From contig OZ022597.1 of NCBI GenBank assembly GCA_963669155.1, positions 16,925,410 to 16,989,409 on the forward strand: a DNA stretch of 64,000 bases. The letters run 5' to 3'. The notes beneath the pieces are model-generated. The model was not told the DNA's origin and did no database searches. It saw only the letters and a program-made list of their open reading frames with translations. A program made the position numbers and the translations under genes. Each line of letters opens with the position of its first letter. The first letter of the stretch is position 1. Origin of the DNA: Arbacia lixula (lineage: Eukaryota > Echinodermata > Echinoidea > Arbacioida > Arbaciidae). This document shows positions 10,742-21,415 of the stretch, one piece after another.

Positions 10742-11590
10742 GAAAAACCGACCTGTACACTCTAAAATGCAAAGAAGCTAAGCCATTTGAATCACCAATT
10801 CAAATGGAAAGCTCATATCGTTGGAGATTCACATGCAATAGAATATCATTTTGAGAGAGAGAAATAGCCTGTTAAAAATTGCTTTCCTCAATTTAATACA
10901 ACCACAATTATCAGATTACGTTCACCAAACCCATGAAATTTTGCTACTTTTCTATACGACTGAGCATTACCATATGGACAAAATCATGCAGGAGATTTCC
11001 CATTTTATGTAAATACTTTTCTAATAGGTATAAGTATTTCAAGTAGTATAAATAATTACAACACACAAAAAACCCACATACAACCACATTCACACACACT
11101 TACACCCACATCGTAAAAATATAATTGACGAAAAACAATGAAATACGTGAGAAGTACCACAACCTATCCTTTTTTCAGGAATTGATGAGGGATTTTTGAA
11201 AGACATTTGTACCAGAAATTGATATTCCTGAGGCTTTGTCTAGTGATTTCTTGCATAGATAAGCATACATTATTGAATTTAAAAAATAAAGGGACTTTCG
11301 TAAATTTAGCTATAAAACTTTGTAGAATACATAATTCTTGACCCTTATAAAAAAAAAAAAACGTTTGAGGGAATCTGGCGGCCCATGGCCATAATGCCTC
11401 CCCCCACCCTAACAACATGCTTTGAAATACCCCGGTACCATTAGGGTTAAGAGTGGTATCATTCTTTGTTCAAAAGTATTCATGCATGCAATCCAACTTT
11501 TCGTGAGATAATTCAACGACCATGATTTGCATTGTGGTCTGCCCAAGCTATCTTGGTAGTTAATATGACCACGTTGTTACTAGACGCCTG
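10742..11590. other. No gene recognised
   Basis: AT-rich DNA with CA-rich patches near 11050-11110. Confidence 0.5.
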
Positions 11591-11599
11591 CTTGATATA

Positions 11600-11602
11600 C
11601 TA

Positions 11603-11665
<63 letters not shown>
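11600..11665. repeat. (CT)n microsatellite
   Basis: Over 25 nearly perfect CT units. Confidence 0.95.
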
Positions 11666-12310
11666 GGGTACTTTGTCGTGTGACGTAGGCGATCATGGAG
11701 TGCTACACAGTTCTCTGTACTAAGCTCTTTGTGTCAATTGCATATCATGGTGAACCAGTCAGTCAGGATGCTTATCAACTTAATGCCCATGCCCCATACC
11801 CCTGGTTCTTTTTCATCAATCCAAACTCTTTCAAGTCAACTTAACACAGTATACGACGCACAAAATCTCAACCTTGAGATTCTTGGCTCACATATCAGTT
11901 TCATAATATACATATATGATAATGAAACATTCTTCTTTGTGTGACATAACACATACATTACTTGAGTCATATGTCACAAGTTAGGTAAATACTTGTTTTA
12001 GGCATATCTGAATATGATCCGCTATTACGGTGAACATGTCTATACTGACTGTCCAATGGGTGGAGACAAAATACCTTTTGTTCCCCTGCATCAGTTATAA
12101 ACTATATAGTTACAAACTACGTTCAACACCCCAGAGGAGCTGCAGTCCGCTGGTTCAATAATGATGTGCGAGTTTCGGCATGTAAACAATTAAGATTGGC
12201 GGTTATTTCTGACCAGTCAATCCTAAAGCTCGCAGCTTATTCAAGAGAAAGATGTGTCGCTGATATTTATATAGGACATGTGTGGAATTACCCCGATGTT
12301 CCTCTGTGGG

Positions 12311-12720
12311 AAAGTCCACCCTTCAGTGACCTCTCCTTAAGGAGAGATGTAGCGTTGATTAGTTGAGCTACCTCTGCGCGTTCTCTTCAAATCCTGCCAA
12401 AGCCCATCCGTTAATTCATCGTGACCTTTATTTTAGGGAAGATTTAGAGTTGATTTGTTGCGCTAACTCAGCTGGCTCTCTCTCTCCCTTTCCATTTTGT
12501 CAAGTTTCGCAAAAGTCCATCCTATAATGGCATCTCTGGTAGGACAGATTTCTTGTTCATTTGTCAAGCTGGCTGCGCGGATTAATTATCTACCTTACTC
12601 ATCCTTCGTTAAGTCGTACCAAAGTCCATCCTACACTCCATAGTGACCACTCCTTTAGGAAGATTTAGCCTAATGTTCATTTGTTGAGCTCCGCGAGTTC
12701 TCGAAAAGCTCCCTCACTCA
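12311..12720. repeat. Four-unit degenerate tandem repeat (~105 bp each)
   Basis: Units start at about 12311, 12402, 12513 and 12621 with AAAGTCCATCC-like sequence. They share, in order, a GTGACC block, a CTTTAGGAAGATTTAG block, GTTGATTTGTTGAGCT and a GCGCG/CGCGAG-TTCTC block. Identity between units is modest, so the array is old. Confidence 0.65.
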
Positions 12721-12789
12721 TTCTACTTTAATTCGGCCTGCTTTGGCGCTTCCTACAGTAGCGTCCCCGCCGACAACGGAAGGACAGGT

Positions 12790-13045
12790 TTCTCTAACAG
12801 GAACGTGCGGCAGCTCTGCAGTGTCAGCTTGCCCATGAAGCCGTAGATGCTCTCCTCCTACTCGCCACTGTGCTTCGCAAAGTGGGGAGCTCTGCAACTC
12901 TTGACGTCAAGGTCGCTCTCCAGATGCTTGCGCCACTGCTCGACCAACTCGTTTTCCTTGGCCGTAGCGATCGGGTCATCGCGAGAGAAGGGGGTTCGGG
13001 GCGGTCGCCTTGACCGGGCGGCCAGTGAAGATCGTATTCACCTGA
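12790..13045 (-). pseudogene. Exon-like minus-strand segment with one stop
   Basis: A GC-rich segment whose minus strand reads RDDPIATAKENELVEQWRKH and LESDLDVKSCRAPHFAKHSG. A single in-frame TAG follows, then EESIYGFMGKLTLQSCRTFL. Composition and residue order look protein-like across some 75 codons either side of one stop. I do not recognise the family. It is either a decayed exon or an active exon with a sequence error. Confidence 0.4.
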
Positions 13046-13364
13046 AGGACAATGCAGAACAATAGGACCGTTGATAAACTCCGTTTCTTTGGAAATTCTT
13101 ATGAAATTCTCGCTTTCCTTCATACATCATTATGAAGTATTCTCCAAGATCCAAATTACTGGTAAGTTATGTCTTGTAATAAATAATATTCCAAAATGTT
13201 AGAAATATGTGGCTTATTAAAGACCGAGTATCTGCGAGACTAGACAAGTCTCCGAAGAGTCATGGTGAATTGAAATGTGTTTGATTGTTTGAACACTTTT
13301 TTCAAGTCTCCTGGTTATTGTCGGTAACTTATCTGTGATGTCCCCGCAACATTTCCACCAATGA

Positions 13365-13515
13365 GACAAACCTTTACCCTTACTTTACTCGGCCCTGACA
13401 ACCCCCATTGGCTTACTACATATATTCGTGTCAATGGTAATGAGAGAGTTAACCCTTACATTACCAGGCCCTGACAACCCCATTGGCCTACTACACATCT
13501 TCACGCTAATGTTCA
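13365..13515. repeat. Tandem duplication, ~72-bp unit
   Basis: CCTTACWTTACYMGGCCCTGACAACCCC..ATTGGCYTACTACA occurs twice (about 13377 and 13453), each followed by a GAGAGAGTT-type block. Confidence 0.7.
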
Positions 13516-13559
13516 CCAGAGAGTTCACCCTTCAAGCTCACCTAGAAGATGCTATCCAT

Positions 13560-13735
13560 GGTGTACTTGTTAGTCAGCCCAAACTACGTCTCTGCAATCC
13601 TCTTGATGAAAAACTGGTGGAGGAGTTGTTGGTGGCCTGCCAGTAGATACCCTCGTGGCTATCCCTGGAGAAAACACAATAGTCCAGGATCTGACCAACG
13701 ATGCGGTAGCGCACCGACGCAAGGGCGGAAATCGC
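13560..13735 (-). pseudogene. Exon-like minus-strand segment with broken frames
   Basis: Minus strand: SVRYRIVGQILDYCVFSRDS and HEGIYWQATNNSS in one frame, then in another FFIKRIAET, a TAG stop and FGLTNKYTMDSIF. The segment is preceded by a TTTTCTCCAG-type acceptor and followed by TAG|GTGAGC, a strong donor-like sequence. A frameshift and a stop break it. Not recognised. Confidence 0.35.
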
Positions 13736-13844
13736 TCCTCGAAGGTGGGGGAGACATGTTTTTCCTCAAAAAGGTAACCGCTGAGCGGGGGGGATGTTTT
13801 TTTCATATTTTTAAAATCCCGACCAGTCTCTGAAAGGGCTCACA

Positions 13845-14228
13845 ATAAGGGGGGGGGGGGGGGGGGGCAGTAGTGATTTTTTCTATGAAAGTGCTATCTG
13901 TTCGCGGGAGGGGGGGGGGAGTAGCCATGACTTCTCTTCCGGCTCTGCAGAATTTTGAGAATACGCGCCTGTACACGGCCAAAAAAAAATGCGGGGGGGG
14001 GGGGGACATTTGATAGAAATAAACAAAATTTAACAAAAACGAGCAAAGGATACGGAAATGGGGGAGGGGGCACCCCCCTAAAACCCCCATTCTGTACTAT
14101 TAATAGATCTATAAAAACAAATATATAAATTACATAAAAAAAAACAACACGACCAAAAATAGTGGGGCGGGGGACATTTGATATTGTGTCCCCCACTTTC
14201 CAAATGGTGGGGGGGGGGGGGGGGGCGG
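13845..14228. repeat. Cluster of four long poly(G) tracts
   Basis: G runs of roughly 11-22 bases near 13849, 13909, 13995 and 14207. The last two lead into the shared word GGGGGACATTTGATA. Proline-rich open frames on the minus strand are artefacts of these tracts. Confidence 0.9.
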
Positions 14229-14397
14229 AATTTCCGCCCATGCACCGACGCATAGGCCTGCCGGCTGCTCCGCTCCACAGACGCCTGCTTCGCCTCCTGC
14301 TCCTGCGCGTCCGTTGGGGATTTCCTTTCTGCGGCACTGGGGGATTTCACCTCTTCCGCGGAAGGGAATCTCCCTCTCTCTAATGCACCCATCAGGT

Positions 14398-14564
14398 CGA
14401 GCATCTCGGCATATACGTGGCTGCTGACGAAGAAGACATGGACCAGGGGAGGTCATGTGTCGCCGTCCGTGACGTAATCGAGGATCTCCCGCGCGATCTC
14501 ATTGGCGTTGGCGGGCCAGGCGATGTCGATGGGTCACGTCTTGACCACCAGCATATCGAATCTA
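14398..14564 (-). pseudogene. Exon-like minus-strand segment with two TGA codons
   Basis: A good 3' splice site (TTTTTAATTGTTCTAG, ending at 14565) opens a segment reading FDMLVVKT, TGA, PIDIAWPANANEIAREILDY, VTDGDT, TGA, PPLVHVFFVSSHVYAEMLDL. It ends near CTGATGG|GTGCAT, a possible donor. Both stops are TGA followed by a proline codon, where TGG (Trp) is one substitution away. Not recognised. It may belong with 12790-13045 and 13560-13735 as a decayed minus-strand gene. Confidence 0.4.
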
Positions 14565-14569
14565 GAACA

Positions 14570-15350
14570 ATTAAAAATAATGATATCATTGAAACATGTA
14601 TTACATGAATATATGACTTAACGTAGGAAAAGATAAATGAACAGTAACTGATCGGCAATAGCGACGGTTGATAAAAATCGGCAAAACATGAGTATTGCAG
14701 AGATGTCAGTATAAACAATGAAGAAAAGGGTTTACTCGTAAAAGCCTCAGTGGCTTGATACATTGGGGACACCCGTGCAAAATAAGATGAAGATAAATAA
14801 AATAGTTCCACCGGGGAGCTAAGGCTGTTAACTTATTTTATTCTATGTTGCCCCAGGTAAGGAGAGGAGGAATGCTGTACGTTGATTTTTAAAAGAGTTT
14901 CTAAACAGAGCATTTTGTATGTGGGCTGGTAATGAATTTCAGGTTACTGGACCTAAACAACGGACTGATTTGGAAAGAGTATTTTTATTAACTTTCCACT
15001 TGTGGAATTTAACAGACTGACGGGAATTGTACTAATGAATTTCACCATTCAATGAAAACATGTGCATGAGATAAGAAGGTAGAGAGTTTGAAAAGTATTT
15101 GCGCATTACAGGCAACTTGCATCGTATTTAACGGTCGAACAGAGGTAAAGAAGGTTACAAGCACTCCAAGACATGTAACCACAGAACATTGCTTAATTCT
15201 AAGGTTGTTGGTGTAAAAGGGAGCATCATTATAGCACGCATTTAGGTTTGGCCTATGTCTGAAAACAACAAATTGAGTTTTATAATGTTTAGAATTAATC
15301 TATTGCACAAAAGACAATTATGAACATGCATTAAACATGTTAAATGTTGA
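14570..15350. other. No gene recognised
   Basis: AT-rich DNA without recognisable coding or structured repeats. Confidence 0.5.
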
Positions 15351-15359
15351 ATAAGAAAA

Positions 15360-15505
15360 AAGCTGAAAGGAAGCGGGGTTTCCATCCAGGAGGACCTCGC
15401 AACGACGACACTGAGCTTCTTCTGAGGACGAGTCACCACGATAAGGTGTCGGCTGCCTGGACGATTGACGGCCGTGTCTTCGCCGCTTTACCGACAGTTC
15501 TCTGA
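15360..15505 (-). pseudogene. GC-rich exon-like segment
   Basis: Preceded on the minus strand by CTTCAGTTGTTTTTCAG, a good acceptor. The frames after it (RTVGKAAKTRPSIVQAADTL, then a shifted VTRPQKKLSVVVARSSWMET) require a frameshift to join. It could be the 5'-most remnant of the same decayed minus-strand gene. Weak evidence. Confidence 0.25.
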
Positions 15506-15978
15506 AAAACAACTGAAGAAGAGGATTTTTAATGAAAACGATCTTTCCAAACTATAAACAACAACGAAGCAAACAATAGCGAATGCTCAATATCAATCAA
15601 TATCTTGCATGTAATCATTATCAGTGGATGATCATTTTCATTATGACTTTCTTTATTACTTTCGCTGTTATTTATTTTTCTTTATTTGCCTTAGTAATTT
15701 GAAGTCATTTCGCTGTAGTTAAATTTCATATCAGTGCATTTGCATAACGTTAATACCCCTTTAGCAGGGATGTGTTAGGAAGGAGGGACAATTCGAGCAT
15801 AATATATTCAAACATCTGTATGGATATTATAAGCGTGCTAATGAATGTCAAAAGCATTCCACAATCACTACAATACTTTGATGTACCATGCGCGCCACCG
15901 ACATTTAGCTGTAGTGAACTTGGAAAGCAATATCTTTAATTCCCTATTTTGTCTCTCGAAGCTGTGTTTCTTATCACA

Positions 15979-16880
15979 TTATTTTAATTGTTGGAAGGTT
16001 CTCTCCCTTGACCATCCTGCCTGGTTCATGATGTTAGAAATAGGCACGCTTGCTCCGTTGGCTGCCGATGCTGCAGCCGATCTTGTAGAATGTGACTTGT
16101 ACACGAAAGTGTTGATCCCGGCGCCTCCTAATGTCACTTTGATCTTTCTTGATATGATCTGGGATGAAACTTTACCATGTGGTTTGGTATAGCGGTGCTC
16201 TGTTCCTCTGATAGTCTCGGTCCTCTTAACATATGCTCGTAAATATTTAACAATGCACACCCTCCTGTCTGGTGGATATGCCTTTAGCTTCATAGTGAAA
16301 CAATGGTTACCTGGTCTGCTGTGTTTGAGCAGTTCATCAACATAAAAACTCACTGAATTTTGTTTCAGTTCCATCTTATCCAAGTTCAACAAATGCAACG
16401 TTTGCACCCTCTGTGCGGAAATCAAATCTATGAATAAGCAAAGTTTATGTGTGAGCTGCTTTAGGCTTAGAGTCTTTGCTGGTGAAAGCGTACGCAGGTA
16501 TTTCAATACTAGACTGAAATCCCAAGTGTCTTTATATCGGGCCTGTCATGCCTGTGGGGGTCTGAGGTTAAAGGTCCCTTTGAAAAACCTGCAGATAAGA
16601 GGTTGCGTCCCCACAGAATGAACACTATTCTCCAGTGTTATGTACAAAGATAATGCGCTTCTTCAGGTTCTTACCGCATTTAAGGTGCTATAACTAGCCT
16701 TCTCTCGTTAAAAGAATTCTGCTAAGAATTCTAACACAAAGTTAACTGAGGATCGAACAGGATTTTTCGTCTTTTTTCCACGAAATTGTATCCACTTTGT
16801 TCAGTATACTTGGTACTGTCGCTGAGTTGACTTCCTCAATGATTCTGTCAGCTCGTTGGTGATCCCTTCATCCAAGCCTA
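15979..16880 (-). pseudogene. DIRS-type tyrosine recombinase
   Basis: The open 175-codon part (15979-16506) shows the first catalytic Arg region (LISAQRVQTLHLLNLDKM) and the C-terminal H-x-x-R box (YKSHSTRSAAASAANGASVP), followed by AGWSRERTF. An upstream, stop-interrupted stretch (about 16507-16880) reads TESLRKSTQRQYQVYWTKWI, like the SAM-like core-binding domain of DIRS recombinases. The final Tyr region is not evident: the frame ends FQQLK just after SRERTF, at the junction with the surrounding transposon. DIRS elements use this enzyme instead of an integrase. Confidence 0.85.
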
Positions 16881-17019
16881 TATTCTCGAAGGGTCCCCTG
16901 TTACCCTGCAACACAAAAGATCAAGACGATCATAGAGTGGGTGAGGTATATTGGTTACAGGTTGTCGAAGGAGGTTAAAGTCTCTCTTCAGGAATAAGGG
17001 CTCCTCATGAGAATGCTAT

Positions 17020-17525
17020 TTAAGGGGAAATTCACCGTGAAATTATTTTGGTTTCAATAAAAAGAGACAAATGAAAGAAACATATGAGTGAAGGTTTGAC
17101 GAAAATCGGTCAAAGGAAAAGAAAGTTATTTGATTCTAAAGTTTTTATTTAGTGACGTCACATGCGAGGTGCTCTCCCATATGTTGTGTACATTTTTTTT
17201 TCGAAAATGTGCATTTTCTCACAAAGATATGCATCCTTTTACTTGTGCGTTTGATACATTATCAGAAATACGTTTTTACACACATACCTGTACGAAAAAA
17301 AAAATCATTCCGTTGTCAAAAACAGAAAAAAAGCAATTTATCGACTTATTTCGTACACAACATAAAGGAGAGCACCTCGCACGTGACGTCACAAAATCAA
17401 AAATTTAAAATCAAATAACTTTCTTTTCCTTAGACCGATTTTCGTCAAACCTTCACTCATATGTTTTTTTCATTTGTCTCTTTTTATTGAAACCAAAATA
17501 ATTTCAGAGTGAACTTCCCCTTTAA
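17020..17525. mobile_element. TTAA-flanked MITE, family 1, copy a
   Basis: TTAAGGGGAAATTCACCGTG at the left and the complement of TTAAAGGGGAAGTTCACTCT at the right, with TTAA at both ends (17020-17023, 17522-17525). The arms are ~150 bp, including GGTTTCAATAAAAAGAGACA and GACGTCAC blocks. It lies between the RNase H and recombinase parts of the DIRS element, in opposite orientation to the copy at 19169-19675. TTAA target duplications fit the piggyBac or Kolobok superfamilies. Confidence 0.88.
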
Positions 17526-18560
17526 GGCAACCATGATTGCGTTGGCCAGTTTGGCACAACCAAGATACCTGAAGCCCTATCAGACTTGATCTTTTGAATG
17601 CATCTAGCTGATAAGCAGAAGGGTGGAAAAGCATAAAAATTTAGCTTACCCCAATCTAGTGTGAATGCATCTACCGATTCCGCATTTGGATCCGGCAACC
17701 ATGAAACGTATCTCTGTGTTTGCGCATTCAACCTAGGAGCAAAAATATCAATTTCAGGACTGCCAAATCTTTGGTAACTTATTTGAATGCCGTTTTGCAG
17801 AGCATCCATTCAGTCCTGTCATTAAAATTGCGTGATTCATAATCCGCATCAACATTTTGGCTGCCTAGAAGGTGTGCAGCACTAATCCAGAGATTTCGTT
17901 CAATGCACCATTTCCAAATTTTTGCTGACAGCTTGTTACAATTGGAGGATTTTATGCCCCCCCCCCCCCCAATATTGTTAACACAGCATACTGCCGTTGT
18001 GTTACCAGACCTGATCAAGATATGGGCATTATGAGTATTACTGTAAAAAGATCGGAACCCAAGATCAATGGCCAAGATTTCAAGATAATTTATTTCATTG
18101 TTTTGTACTTTTTCACCTTCAAACTGATTCCACCTTCCCCCTGTATGAACTTGCATGTTTGTGGCACTCCATCCGTCGCCATTCGAGGTTTTTCCTTTTT
18201 ATAGGAGCAAAATAATGCCACGTCCACATGGATTATCCACCATTCAAATTCCTGCCTTGACTCATGAGATAGCTCCATGATTCTGTCATAATGTACTTTA
18301 TTCTTTCTCACGGCTTCTATTTTGTCCTTCTCCAGGTTTATATAAAACAGTGGCCCATGTTGGACAGAAGGGAAGGTGGAAATTATCTTTCTATTGTGCA
18401 ACCTGTCTAATTGTGGGTTTTGGTTGTGCTGGCAACTATTCACATTCCTCCCTGACATGAGCTTTCTCTACTGGGAGTTTAATGGTCATGTCTACGGTAT
18501 TGATGGTAAAGCCCAGGAACTGGAGATTTTGTACTGGTTTTAGCAGATTAGATCTCTTCT
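17526..18560 (-). pseudogene. DIRS RT C-terminal part and RNase H
   Basis: In order on the minus strand: KPVQNLQFLGFTINTVDMTI (RT thumb-side LGF motif), a stop, HESRQEFEWWI, then RNase H reading NYLEILAIDLGFRSF and NNIGGGGGIKSSNCNKLSAK, then the DIRS C-terminal block FGSPEIDIFAPRLNAQTQRY, VDAFTLDWGKLNFYAFPPF and ILVVPNWPTQSWLP. Several frameshifts and stops. The RT fingers and palm, including the YxDD box, are absent: gag runs directly into the LGF segment. The glycine run in NNIGGGGG comes from a C14 tract (plus strand 17957-17970). Confidence 0.85.
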
Positions 18561-18564
18561 GTAC

Positions 18565-19168
18565 CCTAGCTAGCTTGAGGTCTCTGCCCCTTGTTGAGGG
18601 AGACAGATTCTCCCAGATGACTGGGTTTACTTAAGGTGCATCTAAGGAATGGCAGTTGCTAGGTGGCAGATATTTGATCCCCGTTTCTTCAAGAACTCTC
18701 TCCTCTAGCTTATTGTTCATCATGAACATCGTTGAGCTAGCTATGTCCTCTTCAAGTGGAGGCCCCTCATCAGACTGGGCAGCAAACTTAGCTGCGAAAG
18801 TGGGGATCACTTTCTGCGATGTAGATCCCAATTGTGCTGTTTCAATTTCATTCTCTTGGGAAGTGAAGTCGTAATCAACATCAAGATCACCTGGTTGTGC
18901 ATACTGTTGCCTTTAACATGGTTGGTACGGATTAATATTATCCTCAGGTGTGAGCTCATGAGCTACGTCAGCGTAATGCTGTTCGCAATCTTCCTCTGCT
19001 GGCAGTGGGAGGGCACTAATGACACGACTAAGCATAGATTCTACTCTGGTTAATCGGCTGTCAATCTCTGAATTATCCTTCCCATCCCGTGCGTGGGCTG
19101 ACCGCTCCTTTTCAGAAGTTGCAGCTGAAGAGCCGCTCTTGTCCTCTCTAGCATCGTTTTGCTTCCTT
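18565..19168 (-). pseudogene. DIRS gag-like region, C-terminal part
   Basis: Reads KRKQNDAREDKSGSSAATSE, then YQPC and a stop, then QPGDLDVDYDF, IKYLPPSNCHSLDAP, a stop, and VNPVIWENLSPSTRGRDLKL. The PPSNC..LD..VNP..W..L sequence is typical of the gag-like protein of DIRS1-like elements. Stops and frame changes show it is not functional. Confidence 0.75.
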
Positions 19169-19675
19169 TTAAAGGGGAAGTTCACCCTGAAATTATTTTG
19201 GTTTCAATAAAAAGAGACAAATAAAAGAAACATATGAGTGAAGGTTTGACGAAAATAGGTCAAAGGAAAAGAAAGATATTTGATTTTAAAGTTTTGATTT
19301 TGTGACGTCACGTGGGAGGTGCTCTCCCATATGTTGTGTACAAAATAAGTCGATAAATTGCTTTTTTTCTGTTTTTGACAACGGAATGATTTTTTTTTTC
19401 GTACAGGTATGTGTGTAAAAACGTATTTCTGATAATGTATCAAACGCACAAGTAAAAGGATGCATATCTTTGTGAGAAAATGCACATTTTCGAAAAAAAA
19501 TTGTACACAACATATGGGAGAGCACCTCGCATGTGACGTCACTAAATAAAAACTTTAGAATCAAATAACTTTCTTTTCCTTTGACCGTTTTTCGTCAAAC
19601 CTTCACTCATATGTTCCTTTCATTTGTCTCTTTTTATAAAAACCAAAATAATTTCAGGGTGAACTTCCCCTTTAA
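19169..19675. mobile_element. TTAA-flanked MITE, family 1, copy b
   Basis: 507 bp with TTAA at 19169-19172 and 19672-19675 and arms beginning AAAGGGGAAGTTCACCCTGA. It is inserted inside the DIRS gag region. The centre is inverted relative to the 17020-17525 copy. Open frames of 90-110 codons within both copies are shared repeat sequence, not genes. Confidence 0.9.
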
Positions 19676-19925
19676 CCTTCCCAGGCCTTTTAGCCGATCG
19701 TTTATCTATCTTCTTCCCACTCGCGGAGCTCTTGGGCTCATGACTCGCGAGGCTTTGAGAGGTTGATGTGCTCGCGGGGTGCTTAGACCCATGGTGGAGC
19801 ATCGCCGCCGGAGTTTCGGGGGCCGCAGAGGGCCCTGATACGGTCGGAGACAAGTGGAAATCCGCCGACTCCCGGTCACGAGAGTTGCTCGAACTCATCA
19901 TAGAAAACATGAAATACGATTCCAA
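19676..19925 (-). pseudogene. DIRS gag-like region, N-terminal part
   Basis: Starts MESYFMFSMMSSSNSRDRES, is rich in Ser/Pro/Lys and runs into the MITE at GKVKG. Removing the MITE (and one TTAA) joins it to KRKQNDARED. Confidence 0.65.
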
Positions 19926-20698
19926 ATCGAAAGTAAATGTTTACCTTGCCTTGTGTTACTTCTTGAAACAAGATGTGAAGAGTCCAAAGTAAGAAATACG
20001 ACGTATTTCCGAAGAAAAAACTACCTTTTCTTTAGAGTGCAGCAGGTGTTTGAACCTGCGTTTTCAGAGAGCGAAACGATAATGAGTGCGCATGCGTGAG
20101 GCGGTATCTCAATTAGTCTCCTCTCGAGACGAACAAAATAAAATTCTTACTAACACAATTAACACATTTCTGCACTTTCCACAGATTTCCGCAAATGTGG
20201 GATTCAATCATTATCAAAATCATTTCATAAGCTGTTTATTTCCATTAACAGAGTTTGCGTGCATTTGCGTGCAGCTAAGATGAAAAAAAAAACTGTTTAT
20301 TTTTGTTCGCTGATATCTCTTTTCCTCACAAAAGTATTGATGCAATCCAACAGAAGTTGACAAGCAAATAAGACTCTCCATTTCTTTTGTTCTCTCTGAG
20401 AAACCGTTGCTACGCAATCCTGTTCGTTATTGTTAAAACACCTGAAACATATGAAAAGCACATGCTGAGACCACGTAATTTTTCGGCGGTGGCACACATG
20501 GGTTTAAAGAAAGAAAGTTGTTTCATGTCCTCCCATTACACATCCCTGCCTATCATTGCCTATAGTAAGAACAGTGTAGTCTTCACTGGTATTTTGTGTT
20601 CAACCCTTTTTTTGTCTAATTTTAAAGCGCTCATTCCGCTGTCATTAAATAGATAGTGCTTTTCTGAAGCTGTAGTTATTAACAGTTGTTACTTTGTC

Positions 20699-21408
20699 CA
20701 GGGATGGTTATGGAAGGATATGAAACAACATTCTTTCTTTCAGCCCATGCGTGGCACCGCCAAAAAATTATGTGGTCTCAGCATGTGTTTTCACGTGTTT
20801 TAACAATAGGGAACAGGATTGCCTAGCAACGGTTTCTCAGAGAGAACAAAAGAAATGTAGAGTCTTAATTATTTGTCCACTTCCTTGGATTGCATCAATA
20901 CTTTTGAGGAAAAATGATATCAGCGAACAAAAATAAACAGTTTTTTTTAGTAAAATATCTCAGCTGCACGCAAATTCACGCAAACTCTGTTAATGAAAAT
21001 AAACAACTTAATATATAATTTTGATAATGATAGAATCCGATATTTCCGGAAATATCTGGAAAGTGAAGAAATTGGTTAATTATGTAAGAATAGTATCTTA
21101 TATATCCGTTTGTGCATCATTCAACAATTATTTAGAAGAAAAACGAATACATGATCTTTAGTGGTGTTGCCCTTAACTTTCTTGAAAATTACAAAAAAAA
21201 GTGATATACACAGCTTCGAGAAACAAAACAGGGTATTAAAGATATTGTTTTCCAAGTTGACGGCAGCAAAATGACGGTGCTGCGCATGGGACATCAAAGC
21301 ATTGCAGTGATTGTGGAATGCTTTTGATATTTATTAGCACACTTTAGTATCCATACAGAGGTTTGAATATATTATGCTCGACTTGTCCCTCCTTCTAACA
21401 CATCCCTG
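20699..21408 (+). mobile_element. CAGGGATG-ended transposon, full copy with 7-bp target duplication
   Basis: 710 bp from CAGGGATGGTTATGGA to CTAACACATCCCTG, flanked by CTTTGTC on both sides (20692-20698, 21409-21415). No transposase. The CAGGG start is hAT-like, but hAT elements normally leave 8 bp. Confidence 0.88.
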
Positions 21409-21415
21409 CTTTGTC

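Larger units (their letters stand above)
15765..20548 (-). mobile_element. CAGGGATG-ended DNA transposon split by a DIRS element
   Basis: The left end CAGGGATGTGTTAGGA (15765) to about 15985, and about 20126 to the right end TTACACATCCCTG (20548), together match the full-length copies at 20699-21408, 28706-29429 and 29576-30299 in reverse orientation. About 70-130 bp at the break are missing. The DIRS element occupies the interior. The flanks CCTTTAG and CCTATCA share only four of seven bases, so a target duplication is not clear here. Confidence 0.8.

Noticed and set aside
13894..14456. Overlapping proline-rich minus frames over 100 codons
   Set aside because: Produced by poly(G) tracts on the plus strand; only the segment above 14398 has protein-like composition.
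17152..19564. Nearly identical 88- to 112-codon frames at 17.2 and 19.3 kb
   Set aside because: They lie wholly inside the two copies of one TTAA MITE; shared sequence reflects the repeat, and diverged copies at 53.8 and 60.8 kb do not keep the frame.
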